DNA of 64,000 bases from Kitasatospora setae KM-6054. Its GTDB lineage: Bacteria > Actinomycetota > Actinomycetes > Streptomycetales > Streptomycetaceae. Positions 17,834 to 26,955 of the stretch are shown here, in pieces; positions within the stretch are counted from its first letter, which is position 1; the number at the start of each line of letters is the position of its first letter. The notes below the pieces were generated by a model, which ran no database searches, was not told the DNA's origin, and saw nothing but the letters and a program-made list of their open reading frames with translations. The stretch covers positions 310,001-374,000 of the forward strand of contig NC_016109.1 in NCBI RefSeq assembly GCF_000269985.1. Direction: 5' to 3'. Made by a program: the position numbers and the translations under genes.

Positions 17834-19262
17834 CCAGGACCGCCCGAGCCGCCCGACCGTCGAGGGCACCGACAGCAGCGGGCCCGTCCCGGTCGACTTC
17901 CGGTTCAGCCCGACCCGCAACGGCACCCGCCACCTGGTGGTGGTGTTCGCCAACTTCTCCGCCCCGGAGGACTACGGCTTCTCCAACGGCGTGCTGGACC
18001 AGGTGCGGGCCAACGTGCTGTGGATCCGCGACCGGTTCGACGGCGGCAACGCCTTCTACCTGTGCCAGGACATGGACTTCGCGACCGAGCGCGCGGTGGC
18101 CGCCGTCATCGCCCGCTTCGTGCACGCCCTCGACCTGACCCACGACCAGGTCACCGTGTTCGGCGGTTCCAAGGGCGGCAGCGCCGCGCTGTGGTTCGGC
18201 CTGCGGCACGGCTACGGCAACGTGCTGGCGCTCATCCCGGTGTTCCGGATCGGCACCTCCCTGGCCGCCCGCCGGCCGGCCGCCGCCGAGCTGATGATGG
18301 GCGGGGCCACGCCCGAGAAGGTCGCCGCGCTGGACGCCCTGCTGCCCGACCTGGTCGCCTCCACCCCGCACCGGAACACCCGCGTCTACCTGGTGACCTC
18401 GCCGCAGGACGAGCTCTACGCGGAGCAGGTCGAACCGTTCCTGCCGCTGTTCGCCGGCTACCCGGACTTCCACCTGCTGGTCAACGACTCGCCACTGATC
18501 ACCGGCCACACCAGCGTCACCGCCCGCACCCTGCCCGCCGTGCTGGGCCTGCTCAACCTGCTGGTCGCGGGCATCACCCCGCGCCTGGGCCTGGCCCGCA
18601 CCGGCGGCGAGCAGCCCGACCGGGACACCTCCGCCCTGGACGCGCTGCTGGCCGCCACCGAGCGCTTCCCCCGCCCGCAGGTGGCCTTCCCCGACCCGGC
18701 GGTGCCCGTCCCCGGCGACGTCGTCGCGGTGGGCGGGCGGGCCCCGGGCGCGGAGCGGGTCAGCATCTGGCTGAGCGGCAAGTACATGGGCTCGGCGCAG
18801 ACCGCCGAGGACGGCAGCTGGGTCCGGCAGTTCACCCGGCCGTGGGAGGCCGGCGAGTACACCCTCAAGCTGTTCGGCGTGGCCCCGGACGGCGAGCAGA
18901 GCCCGCGCACCCTGCACACCTTCACCGTCGTCGAGCCCGCCCCGGGACTGCCCACGCCCCTGGTCACCGAGCCCGCGGACCTGTCCCTGGTGCCCGGGCC
19001 GACCGTCCGGCTGAGCGGCTCCGCGCCGGGCGCCGAGCGGGTCGAACTCGTGATCGGGGAGCACTCGTTGGGCTCCACCCCGGTCACCCCGGAGGGCAAC
19101 TGGAGCTGGCAGCCCGCCTGGGAGTGGCGCGGCGGCGAGCACACCGTGGACGTGGTCGCCCAACTGCCCGGGGTGCGCCCCTCCGCCCCGGCCCGGGTCA
19201 CCTTCACGGTGGCCGGCGCGCTGGCCCGCGACGCGCGGTTGCAGGCCAAGTACGGCTACTGA
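17826..19262 (+). CDS. Alpha/beta hydrolase with two C-terminal Ig-like domains
   Basis: A 478-residue protein. The N-terminal 270 residues form an alpha/beta hydrolase with the elbow GGSKGG at 113-118 (Ser115). This is followed by two related Ig-like domains at about 285-365 and 375-465, recognisable by the shared phrases APGAERV and EDGSW/EGNW. The start overlaps the GT2-TagF stop by eight bases, which implies translational coupling and a joint job. Comparable hydrolases are linked to capsule or wall polymers, where they may add or remove acyl groups, so a tailoring role is plausible but unproven. No clear signal peptide is seen, which is odd for an Ig-domain protein and leaves its location open. 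Confidence 0.65.
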   Translation: MSDQDRPSRPTVEGTDSSGPVPVDFRFSPTRNGTRHLVVVFANFSAPEDYGFSNGVLDQVRANVLWIRDRFDGGNAFYLCQDMDFATERAVAAVIARFVHALDLTHDQVTVFGGSKGGSAALWFGLRHGYGNVLALIPVFRIGTSLAARRPAAAELMMGGATPEKVAALDALLPDLVASTPHRNTRVYLVTSPQDELYAEQVEPFLPLFAGYPDFHLLVNDSPLITGHTSVTARTLPAVLGLLNLLVAGITPRLGLARTGGEQPDRDTSALDALLAATERFPRPQVAFPDPAVPVPGDVVAVGGRAPGAERVSIWLSGKYMGSAQTAEDGSWVRQFTRPWEAGEYTLKLFGVAPDGEQSPRTLHTFTVVEPAPGLPTPLVTEPADLSLVPGPTVRLSGSAPGAERVELVIGEHSLGSTPVTPEGNWSWQPAWEWRGGEHTVDVVAQLPGVRPSAPARVTFTVAGALARDARLQAKYGY

Positions 19263-19355
19263 GCCGGCCCCCGGTGCGCCGGCCGGCCTCGGTGGTCGGC
19301 GCGTTAGGCTCCTGATCACCGGCGGGGTACCGGCGGTGGGACGAAGGGGGCGGGC

Positions 19356-20726
19356 ATGCCGGACGCGGTCGACGGGCTGAGCGGGCTGGACGAGGTGTGC
19401 GAGCGGGTGCTGGCCGAGACCGGCTGCCCGTCGGTGAGCGTGGCCGTCGCGGCGGGCGAGGAGCTGGTGCTGGCCCGGGCGTACGGGCTGGCGGACGTCG
19501 CGGCCGGGCGGGCGGCGACGCCCGGGACGGCGTACGGGCTGGCGTCGACCACCAAGGCGTTCGTCGCGCTGGCGGTCTGCCTGGCGGCGGACCGCGGCCT
19601 GCTCGACCTGGACGCGCCGCTGGCCGCCGGGTTCGGCCGGACGGCGCCGACACCGCGCCAACTGCTCTGCCACCGGGGCGGGTTCCCCGGCTACTACGAC
19701 TTCAGCTACGAATCCGCCTACCGGCCGGTCGACATCGACCGCTACCGCCGCCAACTGCACGAGCCGGGTGGCGAGTTCGAGTACGCCAACCTCGGCTACC
19801 AGGAGCTCGGCCGACTGCTGGAGGCCGTCACCGGCCGGGCGACGGCCGACCTGCTGCGGGAGTGGATCGCCGAGCCGCTCGGGCTGGCGGACTTCGCCTA
19901 CGCGCACGTCCACCCCGGGCCCGGACCGGCCGCGACCCGCTACACGCCGGACGGCCGGCCGTACCCGCCGGTCCGCAACGGGCACCCGGCGGCGACCTCC
20001 GGCTGGGCGACCGCCGGGGACGTCGCCCGGTTCGCCCGCCGCTCGCTGGGCCTGCTGAAGCCGGAGACCGCCGCGGCCGTCCACGTTGGGCCCGCCATCT
20101 TCGACGCCGACGGCCTCGACTCCGGGGGCCTCGGCTACGGACTCGGACGGGTCTTCCAGCGGACGGCCGACGGGGCCGTGCTCAGCAGCCACGGCGGCGG
20201 CATGGGCGGCGTCGCCTCGATGATGCTGGACGTGCCCGCGCGCGGCCTCTCGCTGGCCGTCCTCGCCAACTCGACCGACAAGACCGCCCGCGACGCGGTG
20301 TTCCGGTACCTGACGGCGGCACTGGCCCCCGAGTGCGACCCCCGCCACCTCGCCCCGAGCGCCGAACCCGGCCTCCCCTGCACGCTGGCCCCCGGCAGCT
20401 GGTCCGGGCAGGTCGCCACCCCCGACGGCGACACCGTGCCGCTGGCCGTCACCGCGCTGCCGGACGGCCGGGTGGAGGTCCGCCTCGCCGACCACCCGCC
20501 GGTGACCGTCCCCGCCGCCGCCTCCGCCCGCTGGGACGTCCGACTCGTCGCGCCGCTCCAGCTCCCCACCCCCGACGCGCTGCTCAACAGCCCCTCCTTC
20601 GGTCTCGAACTGCGCCTGCGCGACGGCGACCTGACCGGCCGGGCGATCGCCTTCCGGAACGGCGACCGCGAGGGCCTGCTCGGCCCGTACCTCCCGCACC
20701 CCTGCGAGCTGCGCCGCCAGGGCTGA
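19356..20726 (+). CDS. Serine hydrolase of the beta-lactamase / penicillin-binding-protein class C type
   Basis: A 456-residue protein with the three active-site boxes of class C serine hydrolases: S-x-x-K as STTK (Ser64, Lys67), Y-x-N as YAN (143-145), and HGGG near 279 in place of KTG. The extra C-terminal 110 residues probably form a beta-sandwich domain as in D-aminopeptidase or esterase relatives. No signal peptide is visible, so a cytoplasmic esterase or peptidase is more likely than a secreted beta-lactamase. A GAAGGGGGCGGGC stretch precedes the ATG, and a TTAGGCT hexamer at 19305-19311 could be a -10 box. Substrate unknown. Confidence 0.8.
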   Translation: MPDAVDGLSGLDEVCERVLAETGCPSVSVAVAAGEELVLARAYGLADVAAGRAATPGTAYGLASTTKAFVALAVCLAADRGLLDLDAPLAAGFGRTAPTPRQLLCHRGGFPGYYDFSYESAYRPVDIDRYRRQLHEPGGEFEYANLGYQELGRLLEAVTGRATADLLREWIAEPLGLADFAYAHVHPGPGPAATRYTPDGRPYPPVRNGHPAATSGWATAGDVARFARRSLGLLKPETAAAVHVGPAIFDADGLDSGGLGYGLGRVFQRTADGAVLSSHGGGMGGVASMMLDVPARGLSLAVLANSTDKTARDAVFRYLTAALAPECDPRHLAPSAEPGLPCTLAPGSWSGQVATPDGDTVPLAVTALPDGRVEVRLADHPPVTVPAAASARWDVRLVAPLQLPTPDALLNSPSFGLELRLRDGDLTGRAIAFRNGDREGLLGPYLPHPCELRRQG

Positions 20727-20753
20727 GCCGCACACCCGGGACGGGCCCGCGGC

Positions 20754-21986
20754 TCAGCGCCGCGCCGGCTCCGGCTCCGGCTCCGGTCCTTCGCCCGGCC
20801 CTGCGCCCGTCCCCTCACCGCGGAAGAACGCGGCGACGCCGCGGGCGCCCGCCGGGGCCGTGATCATGGCCAGGATCCGGGCCGAGTCGGCGGCGACCCC
20901 GGCCGTCCGGGCGAACATCTCCTCCTCGTAGGCCCGCAGGGCGGCGTCGGGGTCGGCGGGGGCGGCGGCGAGGGCGGTGGCGAGTTCGAGGGCGTCGCGC
21001 ATCGCGGCGTTGGCGCCGTGGCCGACGGGGGGCATCAGGTGGGCGGCGTCGCCGAGCAGGGTGAGGCCGGGGCGGTGCGGCCAGCGGAGGCCGACCGGGA
21101 GGCCGGTCAGCGGGCGCGGGGTGACCGGGCCGGTGCAGGCGGCGATCAGGGCGCGGCACTCGGGCGTCCAGTCGGCGAACAGCGGGAGCAGCGCGGCCCG
21201 GGCGGCGTCCGGCTCGGTGAACGGGATGCCGCAGCTGGTGAGCCAGTCGGCGGCCCCGTCGGTGCGGCCGTAGAAGGTCAGACCGACCCGGACGGAGCCG
21301 TCGCCGCAGCGCTGGGCGGCGAGTGAGCGGCCCTCGCCGATCACCCAGTAGCTGCCCCGGCCGACGACGGCGGCCAGGTCGGGGCGGGTGCGGTCGACGT
21401 CGGGGATGGTGCCCTCGACCGCGTTGACGCCGAGGTGCCGCGGCTCCGCCGGGGTGAGCAGCGGGCGGAGGCGGGAGTGGGCGCCGTCCGCGCCGATCAG
21501 GACGTCGCAGTCGGCCCGGCCGCCGTCGGTGAACTCCAGCCGCCAGCCCGCGCCGGCCGCCGCTTCGCCGGCCACCGGGGTGGCGGTGCGCAGGGTGCGG
21601 CCCCAGGCGACGGTGCCGGGCGGGAGCGAGTCGAGGAGCAGGTCGCGCAGGTCGGTGCGGTCGATCTCGGGGCGCAGCGCGGGCGAGTCCGCAGGCGTGT
21701 CGTCGCGGTGCAGGACGGTGCCGGTGTGGTCGAGCAGCAGCATGTCCTCCCCTTCGGGCCGGGCGTACCGGCGGAACGCCCCGGTCAGCCCGGCCGCGCG
21801 CAGCGCGCGCTGTCCGGTGTCCGCGTGCAGGTCGAGCGTGCCGCCCTGGGTGCGGGCGGTCCGTCCGGTGTCGCGCTCGTGGACGGTGACCCGGAGGGCT
21901 GGGTCTCCGCGCATGGTGAGCAGCCGGGCCAGGGTCAGCCCGCCCGGTCCGCCGCCGACGATCGCCACGTGCGTGCTGTCCGCCAT
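20754..21986 (-). CDS. FAD-dependent monooxygenase, Tet(X)-like
   Basis: A 410-residue flavoprotein of the aromatic hydroxylase fold. The Rossmann motif GGGPGG is at residues 11-16, GADGAHS lies in the middle, and GDAAHLMPP near 311-319 binds the FAD ribityl chain. The phrase QGGTLDLHADTGQRALRAAG and the following IDRTDLRDLLLDSLP closely resemble Tet(X), the flavin monooxygenase that hydroxylates tetracyclines, and its many actinobacterial relatives of unknown substrate. The ATG at 21986 is directly followed by the Rossmann strand. The C-terminus is low in complexity (Pro/Glu repeats). It is divergent from a TetR gene, with a 42-bp palindrome between them, so it is probably induced by its substrate or a related molecule. 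Confidence 0.82.
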   Translation of the reverse strand: MADSTHVAIVGGGPGGLTLARLLTMRGDPALRVTVHERDTGRTARTQGGTLDLHADTGQRALRAAGLTGAFRRYARPEGEDMLLLDHTGTVLHRDDTPADSPALRPEIDRTDLRDLLLDSLPPGTVAWGRTLRTATPVAGEAAAGAGWRLEFTDGGRADCDVLIGADGAHSRLRPLLTPAEPRHLGVNAVEGTIPDVDRTRPDLAAVVGRGSYWVIGEGRSLAAQRCGDGSVRVGLTFYGRTDGAADWLTSCGIPFTEPDAARAALLPLFADWTPECRALIAACTGPVTPRPLTGLPVGLRWPHRPGLTLLGDAAHLMPPVGHGANAAMRDALELATALAAAPADPDAALRAYEEEMFARTAGVAADSARILAMITAPAGARGVAAFFRGEGTGAGPGEGPEPEPEPARR

Positions 21987-22026
21987 GTGCTGTCCTCTCC
22001 CCTGCCCCGGCCGGCCGTCCGACCCT

Positions 22027-22068
22027 CCTTCCGATACACCGTATCGCCCGATACGATGCATCGGAAGG
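22027..22068. promoter_or_regulatory. 42-bp palindromic operator between the monooxygenase and TetR genes
   Basis: Outer arms CCTTCCGAT (22027-22035) and ATCGGAAGG (22060-22068) and inner arms CGTATCG (22040-22046) and CGATACG (22049-22055) share one centre at 22047/22048. Of 21 mirrored positions 18 match. A further CGTATCG sits at 22075-22081. Position and symmetry make this the likely binding site of the adjacent TetR protein. Confidence 0.7.
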
Positions 22069-22144
22069 AGTCGCCGTATCGTGATCCCGCACCACCAGCA
22101 CCGCCCGGCACCGCCCCGCCGGCCCCGCCGAACGGAGACCGCCC

Positions 22145-22954
22145 ATGACTCCCCGTCACGACTCCCCCGCCGACTCCTCGACGGCCGCCTCCTCCGGCCT
22201 GATCTGGGAGCGCCCGGAGCCGCCGGCCCGACGGTCACCGGGGCCGTTGAGCCGGGCGCTGATCGTGACGGCGGCCCTCGAACTGGCGGACGCGGACGGG
22301 CTGGAGGGGGTCTCGTTCCGGCGGGTCGCAGCGGCGCTGGAGGTCGGGCCGATGCGGCTGTACGGGTACGTGGAGACCAAGGCCGAGCTGCTGGAGCTGA
22401 TGGTGGACGCGGCATACGGGGAGATCGCCCCGCGCACCGCGAGCGGCCGGGGCAGCCGGAGCACCGCGGCCGGAGCCTCCCGCGCGGCCGGGCGGGCCGG
22501 AGAGCCGGGGTGGCGGGAGGAGTTGCGGGCGATCGCGGAGCGGACCAGGCTGACCGCGCTGCGACACGAGTGGTTCACCGAACTGCTCGGCGGGCGCCCG
22601 CACTTGGGACCGAACGCGCTGGCCGTGATGGAGGCGGTACTGGCCGCCGTCCAGCGCGTGCCCGGCCTCGCCGACGACCCGACCGGAGTGCAGCGGGCAG
22701 CCGGCGTGTTCCACGCCTACTTGACCGGGACGCTGCGGGTCGAGGTCGGGCAGCGCCAGGCCGAACGCTCGGAGGGCCGTTCGGACCACGACTGGCAGGC
22801 GGCCATGGGCCCGTACCTGGTCCGGACCCTGGCGGCGGGCCGGCACCCGACCGTGGCGCGGGTGATGGCGGAAGCCGAACACCTCGCGCCCGGCGAGCAG
22901 TTCGCGGCGGGCCTGGAGCTGGTGCTCGACGGGATCGCCGCCCAGTCACCCTGA
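22145..22954 (+). CDS. TetR-family regulator of the divergent monooxygenase
   Basis: A 269-residue protein with an extended N-terminus (about 35 residues) and a TetR helix-turn-helix at about residues 45-90, including VSFRRVAAALEVGPMRLYGY. The large C-terminal ligand domain has the TetR_C form typical of true TetR relatives. GGAG lies seven bases before the ATG. It is transcribed away from the Tet(X)-like gene across a 158-bp gap containing a strong palindrome. The reasonable reading is repression of both genes until a ligand binds. The ligand is not identifiable. Confidence 0.85.
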   Translation: MTPRHDSPADSSTAASSGLIWERPEPPARRSPGPLSRALIVTAALELADADGLEGVSFRRVAAALEVGPMRLYGYVETKAELLELMVDAAYGEIAPRTASGRGSRSTAAGASRAAGRAGEPGWREELRAIAERTRLTALRHEWFTELLGGRPHLGPNALAVMEAVLAAVQRVPGLADDPTGVQRAAGVFHAYLTGTLRVEVGQRQAERSEGRSDHDWQAAMGPYLVRTLAAGRHPTVARVMAEAEHLAPGEQFAAGLELVLDGIAAQSP

Positions 22955-23203
22955 CCGGACCGGGGTTCGAGACCGGTAGGCCCGCACGTTCAGGAGACGC
23001 GCACTCGTCGTTGCCGCCAGTGGATCGTGACTCTGCGTCGGTGCCCTCCGGCATGGCGTAGGCACCCTTCGGGCTGCCGGGAGGCCGTGTTTTCATGCAC
23101 GGCGGTGGCCGGGCTCGCCCGCTCGGGGTTTCCGTTCGATGGGCGTGTCTTGAGGTCGGAATGGCGACAGTCGTTCGGTGTCGGCGGGTGGCGTGTGGGG
23201 GTT

Positions 23204-23231
23204 CCCGCCCCGGTGTGGGGGCCGGGGCGGG
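23204..23231. terminator. Stem-loop after the GH8 gene
   Basis: Arms CCCGCCCCGG (23204-23213) and CCGGGGCGGG (23222-23231) form a 10-bp stem with an eight-base loop, 18 bp beyond the GH8 stop. Confidence 0.6.
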
Positions 23232-23248
23232 GTGGTGTGTGTGGGGGG

Positions 23249-23713
23249 TCAGCAGGTGCCGTTGTCCTGCCAGATGTTCCAGGCGATGGCGCTGCCGGGG
23301 GTGACGTCGGTGCTCCAGTAGAGGGCGGTGTAGTTGTGGCCGTTGTAGGAGACCTGGTCGTTGGGGACGTAGGCGGTGGCGGGGTTCCAGGCGGGTTGGC
23401 AGGTGCCGGTGGAGGTGGTGGTGACGGTGAGGGTGTAGGTGGCGCTGTGGGTGCCGCTGGCCGCGGTGCCCTTCACGGTGATCGGGTACGTACCGGCTGG
23501 GGTGGAGGCGGTGGTGGTGACGGTGAGGGTGCTGCCGCTGCCGGAGTTGACGGACGCCGGGCTGAACGAGGCGCTCGCACCCGCCGGCAGGCCGGTGGCG
23601 GTCAGCGTTACGGACTGGGCGGTGCCGGAGGTGGTCGCGGTGGAGACGGCGGCGGTGGCCGAGGCTCCGGCGCTCACGCTGCCCGAGACCGGGGAGAGGG
23701 TGAGGGAGAAGTC
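23249..23713 (-). repeat. Shared Ig-like/CBM5/12 module, copy A
   Basis: About 465 bp encoding the last Ig-like repeat and the CBM. It is almost base-for-base the same as copies B and C. A second, more diverged copy of only the Ig-like part lies upstream within the same gene (about 23722-24030). Confidence 0.85.
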
Positions 23714-25291
23714 GTTGGCGGGGGCGGTGGTGGTGACGGTCAGGGTGTAGGTGGCGCTGTGGGTGCCGCTGGCGGCGGTGCCCTTCACGGTGATCGGGTA
23801 GGTGCCGGCGGGGGTGGAGGCGGTGGTGGTGACGGTGAGGGTGCTGCCGCTGTCGGAGTTGACGGACGCCGGGCTGAACGAGGCGCTCGCACCCGCCGGC
23901 AGGCCGGAGGCCGACAGCGCGACGGACTGGGCGGTGCCGGAGGTGGTCGCGGTGGAGACGGTAACGGTGGCCGAGGCTCCGGCGCTCACGCTGCCCGACG
24001 CTGGGGAGAGGGCGAGGGAGAAGTCGTTGGCCGGAGCCGTGGTCGTGGCGGCGGGGTTCCAGTAGTCGCCGGCCATCACCAGGTAGACCAGCATCTTGAT
24101 GGTCTCGCCGTAGTAGTGGTCGCCGAACGGGTTGGTCGCCAGCTGGTTCCAGATGGCGTCGGTCCAGGCCTGGTCGCCGGCGGCCATCGCCGAGGGTCCC
24201 ACCGAGTCGCCGGCCTCCTCGGCCGAGGTGTCACCGGAGACGTTGGCGTTGGCGCAGCTCAGCTTGATGTGCGGCTGGACGTTCTTCGGGTTGCCGCCGG
24301 AGATCGCCTTCGCGCACGCTGACCACAGCTTGGCGTCGTTGTAGGCGAACGCCGCCGTGCTCGGCCCGTTCAGCAGCGCGTCGGTGCCCATGTGCCACGG
24401 GACGCGGACGGAGTTGTAGCCGACGATGTTGTCCGGCTGGCTCTCCTGGTAGTTCGCGGGGGCCGGGGACGGGGTGCCGTTGGCGCCGACGACGAAGTCC
24501 GGCAGCAGTCCGTGGCCGTTGGAGTAGTTGCTGACCAGCGACTGGTCGATGGCCTCGGTGCGGGAGATGACCTTGTTCCAGTCGTGCGCGGTGTCGTACG
24601 CGGCGAAGGCCCGCAGGTGGTCGAGCATGTGGTCGGAGGGGCGGGTGTCGGTGCTGACCCCGTCGTCCTCGCACTTGAGGTGGCCGTCCGAGGTGACGTC
24701 GTGGGCGTAGATCTTGCCCAGCCAGGCCAGGGCGTCCGTCTTGTAGCCGCCCCACTGCTTGTCGGCGAGGATCAGGCCGTAGCCGATGTCGAGGTCGCCG
24801 TCGGTGGCCGCGTCGGGGGTGCCGCTGTCGGCGTACTTGCAGGTGCTGCCGTCGAGCTTCCACTGCATCAGGCCGTACTGGTCCTGGTGGTTCTTCACCA
24901 GCTGCCACAGGCCGTTGAACTCGGTCTGCGCGTCGGGGTCGTAACCGGCCATCAGCGGCACGATGTTCATGCCGTAGCCCTGGGCCTCGGAGACGGTGCC
25001 GTTGTTGGGCGCGTCGCCGTCGCCCTTGGTCGAGACGTAGTACTCGTTGCTGGCGCAGCCGTGGACCAGGTAGTTCGACTTCCACGAGTCGTACTGCTTG
25101 GTGACGGCGGCGTCGCGGGTGGCCTGCGAGGCGGACGGCATGACGCCGACCTTGTAGGCCGTGTGGGAGGGGAACGGGTGCGCGGGGGTCGCCGCTTGGG
25201 CGGCGGGCACGCCGACGAACGCGACGAGGCCGAGCGTCAGGGTGCTGAGCGTCGTGCCCAGCGCCAGGACTCGGCGAGTGTGCGGGGCCAC
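23249..25291 (-). CDS. Secreted GH8 glycoside hydrolase with two Ig-like repeats and a CBM5/12
   Basis: A 680-residue exported enzyme. A signal peptide covers about residues 1-34. The GH8 domain (about 40-425) carries the SEAQGYGMN motif with catalytic acid Glu102 and an acidic TDGDLDIGYG block at 163-172. GH8 enzymes include endoglucanases, chitosanases and xylanases. Two repeats of about 97 residues (NDFSLALSPASGSVSAG...) and a C-terminal CBM5/12 chitin-binding type module (start CQPAWNPATAYVPNDQV) follow. The CBM and the chitinase next door favour chitosan or chitin oligomers as substrate. The GTG at 25291 has AAAGGAA seven bases upstream. The chitinase gene ends 76 bp upstream on the same strand, so cotranscription is likely. 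Confidence 0.85.
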   Translation of the reverse strand: MAPHTRRVLALGTTLSTLTLGLVAFVGVPAAQAATPAHPFPSHTAYKVGVMPSASQATRDAAVTKQYDSWKSNYLVHGCASNEYYVSTKGDGDAPNNGTVSEAQGYGMNIVPLMAGYDPDAQTEFNGLWQLVKNHQDQYGLMQWKLDGSTCKYADSGTPDAATDGDLDIGYGLILADKQWGGYKTDALAWLGKIYAHDVTSDGHLKCEDDGVSTDTRPSDHMLDHLRAFAAYDTAHDWNKVISRTEAIDQSLVSNYSNGHGLLPDFVVGANGTPSPAPANYQESQPDNIVGYNSVRVPWHMGTDALLNGPSTAAFAYNDAKLWSACAKAISGGNPKNVQPHIKLSCANANVSGDTSAEEAGDSVGPSAMAAGDQAWTDAIWNQLATNPFGDHYYGETIKMLVYLVMAGDYWNPAATTTAPANDFSLALSPASGSVSAGASATVTVSTATTSGTAQSVALSASGLPAGASASFSPASVNSDSGSTLTVTTTASTPAGTYPITVKGTAASGTHSATYTLTVTTTAPANDFSLTLSPVSGSVSAGASATAAVSTATTSGTAQSVTLTATGLPAGASASFSPASVNSGSGSTLTVTTTASTPAGTYPITVKGTAASGTHSATYTLTVTTTSTGTCQPAWNPATAYVPNDQVSYNGHNYTALYWSTDVTPGSAIAWNIWQDNGTC

Positions 25292-25367
25292 TGTGTGGTT
25301 CCTTTCGATCGGTGCGGACGGCAGGGCATCGGGGAATGTGCTCACTGCCGACGGTGTGTGGGGGGGG

Positions 25368-25832
25368 TCAGCAGGTGCCGTTGTCCTGCCAGATGTTCCA
25401 GGCGATGGCGCTGCCGGGGGTGACGTCGGTGCTCCAGTAGAGGGCGGTGTAGTTGTGGCCGTTGTAGGAGACCTGGTCGTTGGGGACGTAGGCGGTGGCG
25501 GGGTTCCAGGCGGGTTGGCAGGTGCCGGTGGAGGTGGCGGTGACGGTCAGGGTGTAGGTGGCGCTGTGGGTGCCGCTGGCCGCGGTGCCCTTCACGGTGA
25601 TCGGGTAGGTGCCGGCGGGGGTGGAGGCGGTGGTGGTGACGGTGAGGGTGCTGCCGCTGCCGGAGTTCACCGACGCCGGACTGAACGAGGCACTCGCACC
25701 CGCCGGCAGGCCGGAGGCCGACAGCGCGACCGACTCCGCCACCCCGGAGGTCACCGCCGTGGAGACGCTGACCGTGGCCGGCGAACCCGCCTTCACGCTG
25801 CCCGAGTTGGGTGAGACGGCGACGGAGAAGTC
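25368..25832 (-). repeat. Shared Ig-like/CBM5/12 module, copy B
   Basis: Same orientation as copy A. The first 160 bases from the stop codon are identical to copy A by eye; differences are concentrated in the Ig-like part. Confidence 0.85.
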
Positions 25833-26795
25833 GCTGGCGGTGGTGCCCCCGGTGATCTTCTGGAAGATCTTCGAGTAGGCGTAGTTCAGTGCCTTGTCGT
25901 AGCCGTCGACCTCCCAGAACGCCAGTTCCTGGACGCCCTTGGACGCCGCGAAGGTCTCCAGGGTCTGGGCGTTGGCCTGGCTGAAGAACTCGTTGTCGTC
26001 GTTCTGGCCGGCGATCGGGGTCAGGCCCAGGCGGTTGAAGGCCTGGGCGGTGGTGATGCCGTACAGCGAGGCCAGTTGCGGAGCGGTGCCGTTCGCGGCG
26101 GACTCGGCGTCGTTGAGGGCGTTCTGCCCGTTGCCGAAGTCCATCGTCATGATGTTGACCAGGTTCACCTTCACGCCCTTGGACTTGGCGTCCTTGAGCA
26201 TGTTCATCGCGTTGGCGGGCAGGCCGCCCGGGTCCACCGGCAGGGTGAAGTCGATCTGGACGTTCGGGTTCTGCGCCTGGAGGGCGGCCAGGGCCTGGTC
26301 GCGGCGGGCGTTGGCGGTGGTGTCGTCCAGGACGGAGCCTTCGATGTCGAAGTCCAGCCGGGTCACGCCGTAGGTGTTGACGATGTTGGCGTACGCGGCG
26401 GTGAGGCTGGACACCGAGGTGCAGGTCTGCGCGAGTTCGCCGCCGGCGGCGCCGCCGAAGGAGATGATGACGTTGCCGCCGGCCGACTGCAGGGAGCCGA
26501 TCTGGGACTTGAACGCCCCGACCGGGTCGTTGCCGCGCTCCCACATCGGGGTGCAGCCGGACTTCGGCGTCAGGAAGGCCAGCGTGTAGAACTTGTCGCC
26601 GCTGGCGCTCAGGTCGGCGGCCAGGTCGCCGGCCGTGGAGCTGTCGATCTCCAGGTACGGCGCCGAGTAGTGCGCGGGGAAGGTGCCGCCGGCGGCGTGC
26701 GCCGGTCCGGCGGCGACCACGGCGAGCGCGGCGGCGGGGAGAGCGGCGGCCACGGCTGCCGTGAGCAGTCTGCGGGCAGGGGCGGATCGGGACAT
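25368..26795 (-). CDS. Secreted GH18 chitinase with Ig-like repeat and CBM5/12
   Basis: A 475-residue exported protein with a signal peptide (residues 1-35, ending AHA). The GH18 TIM barrel covers about 38-325 and contains SFGG near 112-115 and the catalytic DFDIE (Asp148, Asp150, Glu152), the usual D-x-D-x-E of family 18. One Ig-like repeat and a CBM5/12 follow. It would cut chitin or related N-acetylglucosamine polymers outside the cell. A GAAGGA ribosome binding site precedes the ATG. The promoter region is shared with the divergent lyase gene and holds two related operator-like elements. The 3' module is nearly identical in DNA to that of both neighbours. Confidence 0.9.
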   Translation of the reverse strand: MSRSAPARRLLTAAVAAALPAAALAVVAAGPAHAAGGTFPAHYSAPYLEIDSSTAGDLAADLSASGDKFYTLAFLTPKSGCTPMWERGNDPVGAFKSQIGSLQSAGGNVIISFGGAAGGELAQTCTSVSSLTAAYANIVNTYGVTRLDFDIEGSVLDDTTANARRDQALAALQAQNPNVQIDFTLPVDPGGLPANAMNMLKDAKSKGVKVNLVNIMTMDFGNGQNALNDAESAANGTAPQLASLYGITTAQAFNRLGLTPIAGQNDDNEFFSQANAQTLETFAASKGVQELAFWEVDGYDKALNYAYSKIFQKITGGTTASDFSVAVSPNSGSVKAGSPATVSVSTAVTSGVAESVALSASGLPAGASASFSPASVNSGSGSTLTVTTTASTPAGTYPITVKGTAASGTHSATYTLTVTATSTGTCQPAWNPATAYVPNDQVSYNGHNYTALYWSTDVTPGSAIAWNIWQDNGTC

Positions 26796-26955
26796 GGGGG
26801 GTCGATTCCTTCACTGTGGATGAGGAACGAGCGAGGTGGGGGACGTCATCGCAGGGCGGCTCGGGCCGCGCGGGCCGCACGGGCGCAGGGACTGCGGGGA
26901 CCGCGGGGCCCCGGGCGTGCCGGTCGGGACGGACCGGTCCGCAGGCCGCCAGATA

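Noticed and set aside
19356..20726. Secreted beta-lactamase giving penicillin resistance.
   Set aside because: No signal peptide, HGGG instead of KTG, and an extra C-terminal domain fit the wider esterase/peptidase group better.
22959..22980. GGTTCGAG with flanking pairs, looking like a tRNA T-arm.
   Set aside because: The stem and loop sizes are wrong, and no acceptor, D or anticodon arms can be drawn around it.
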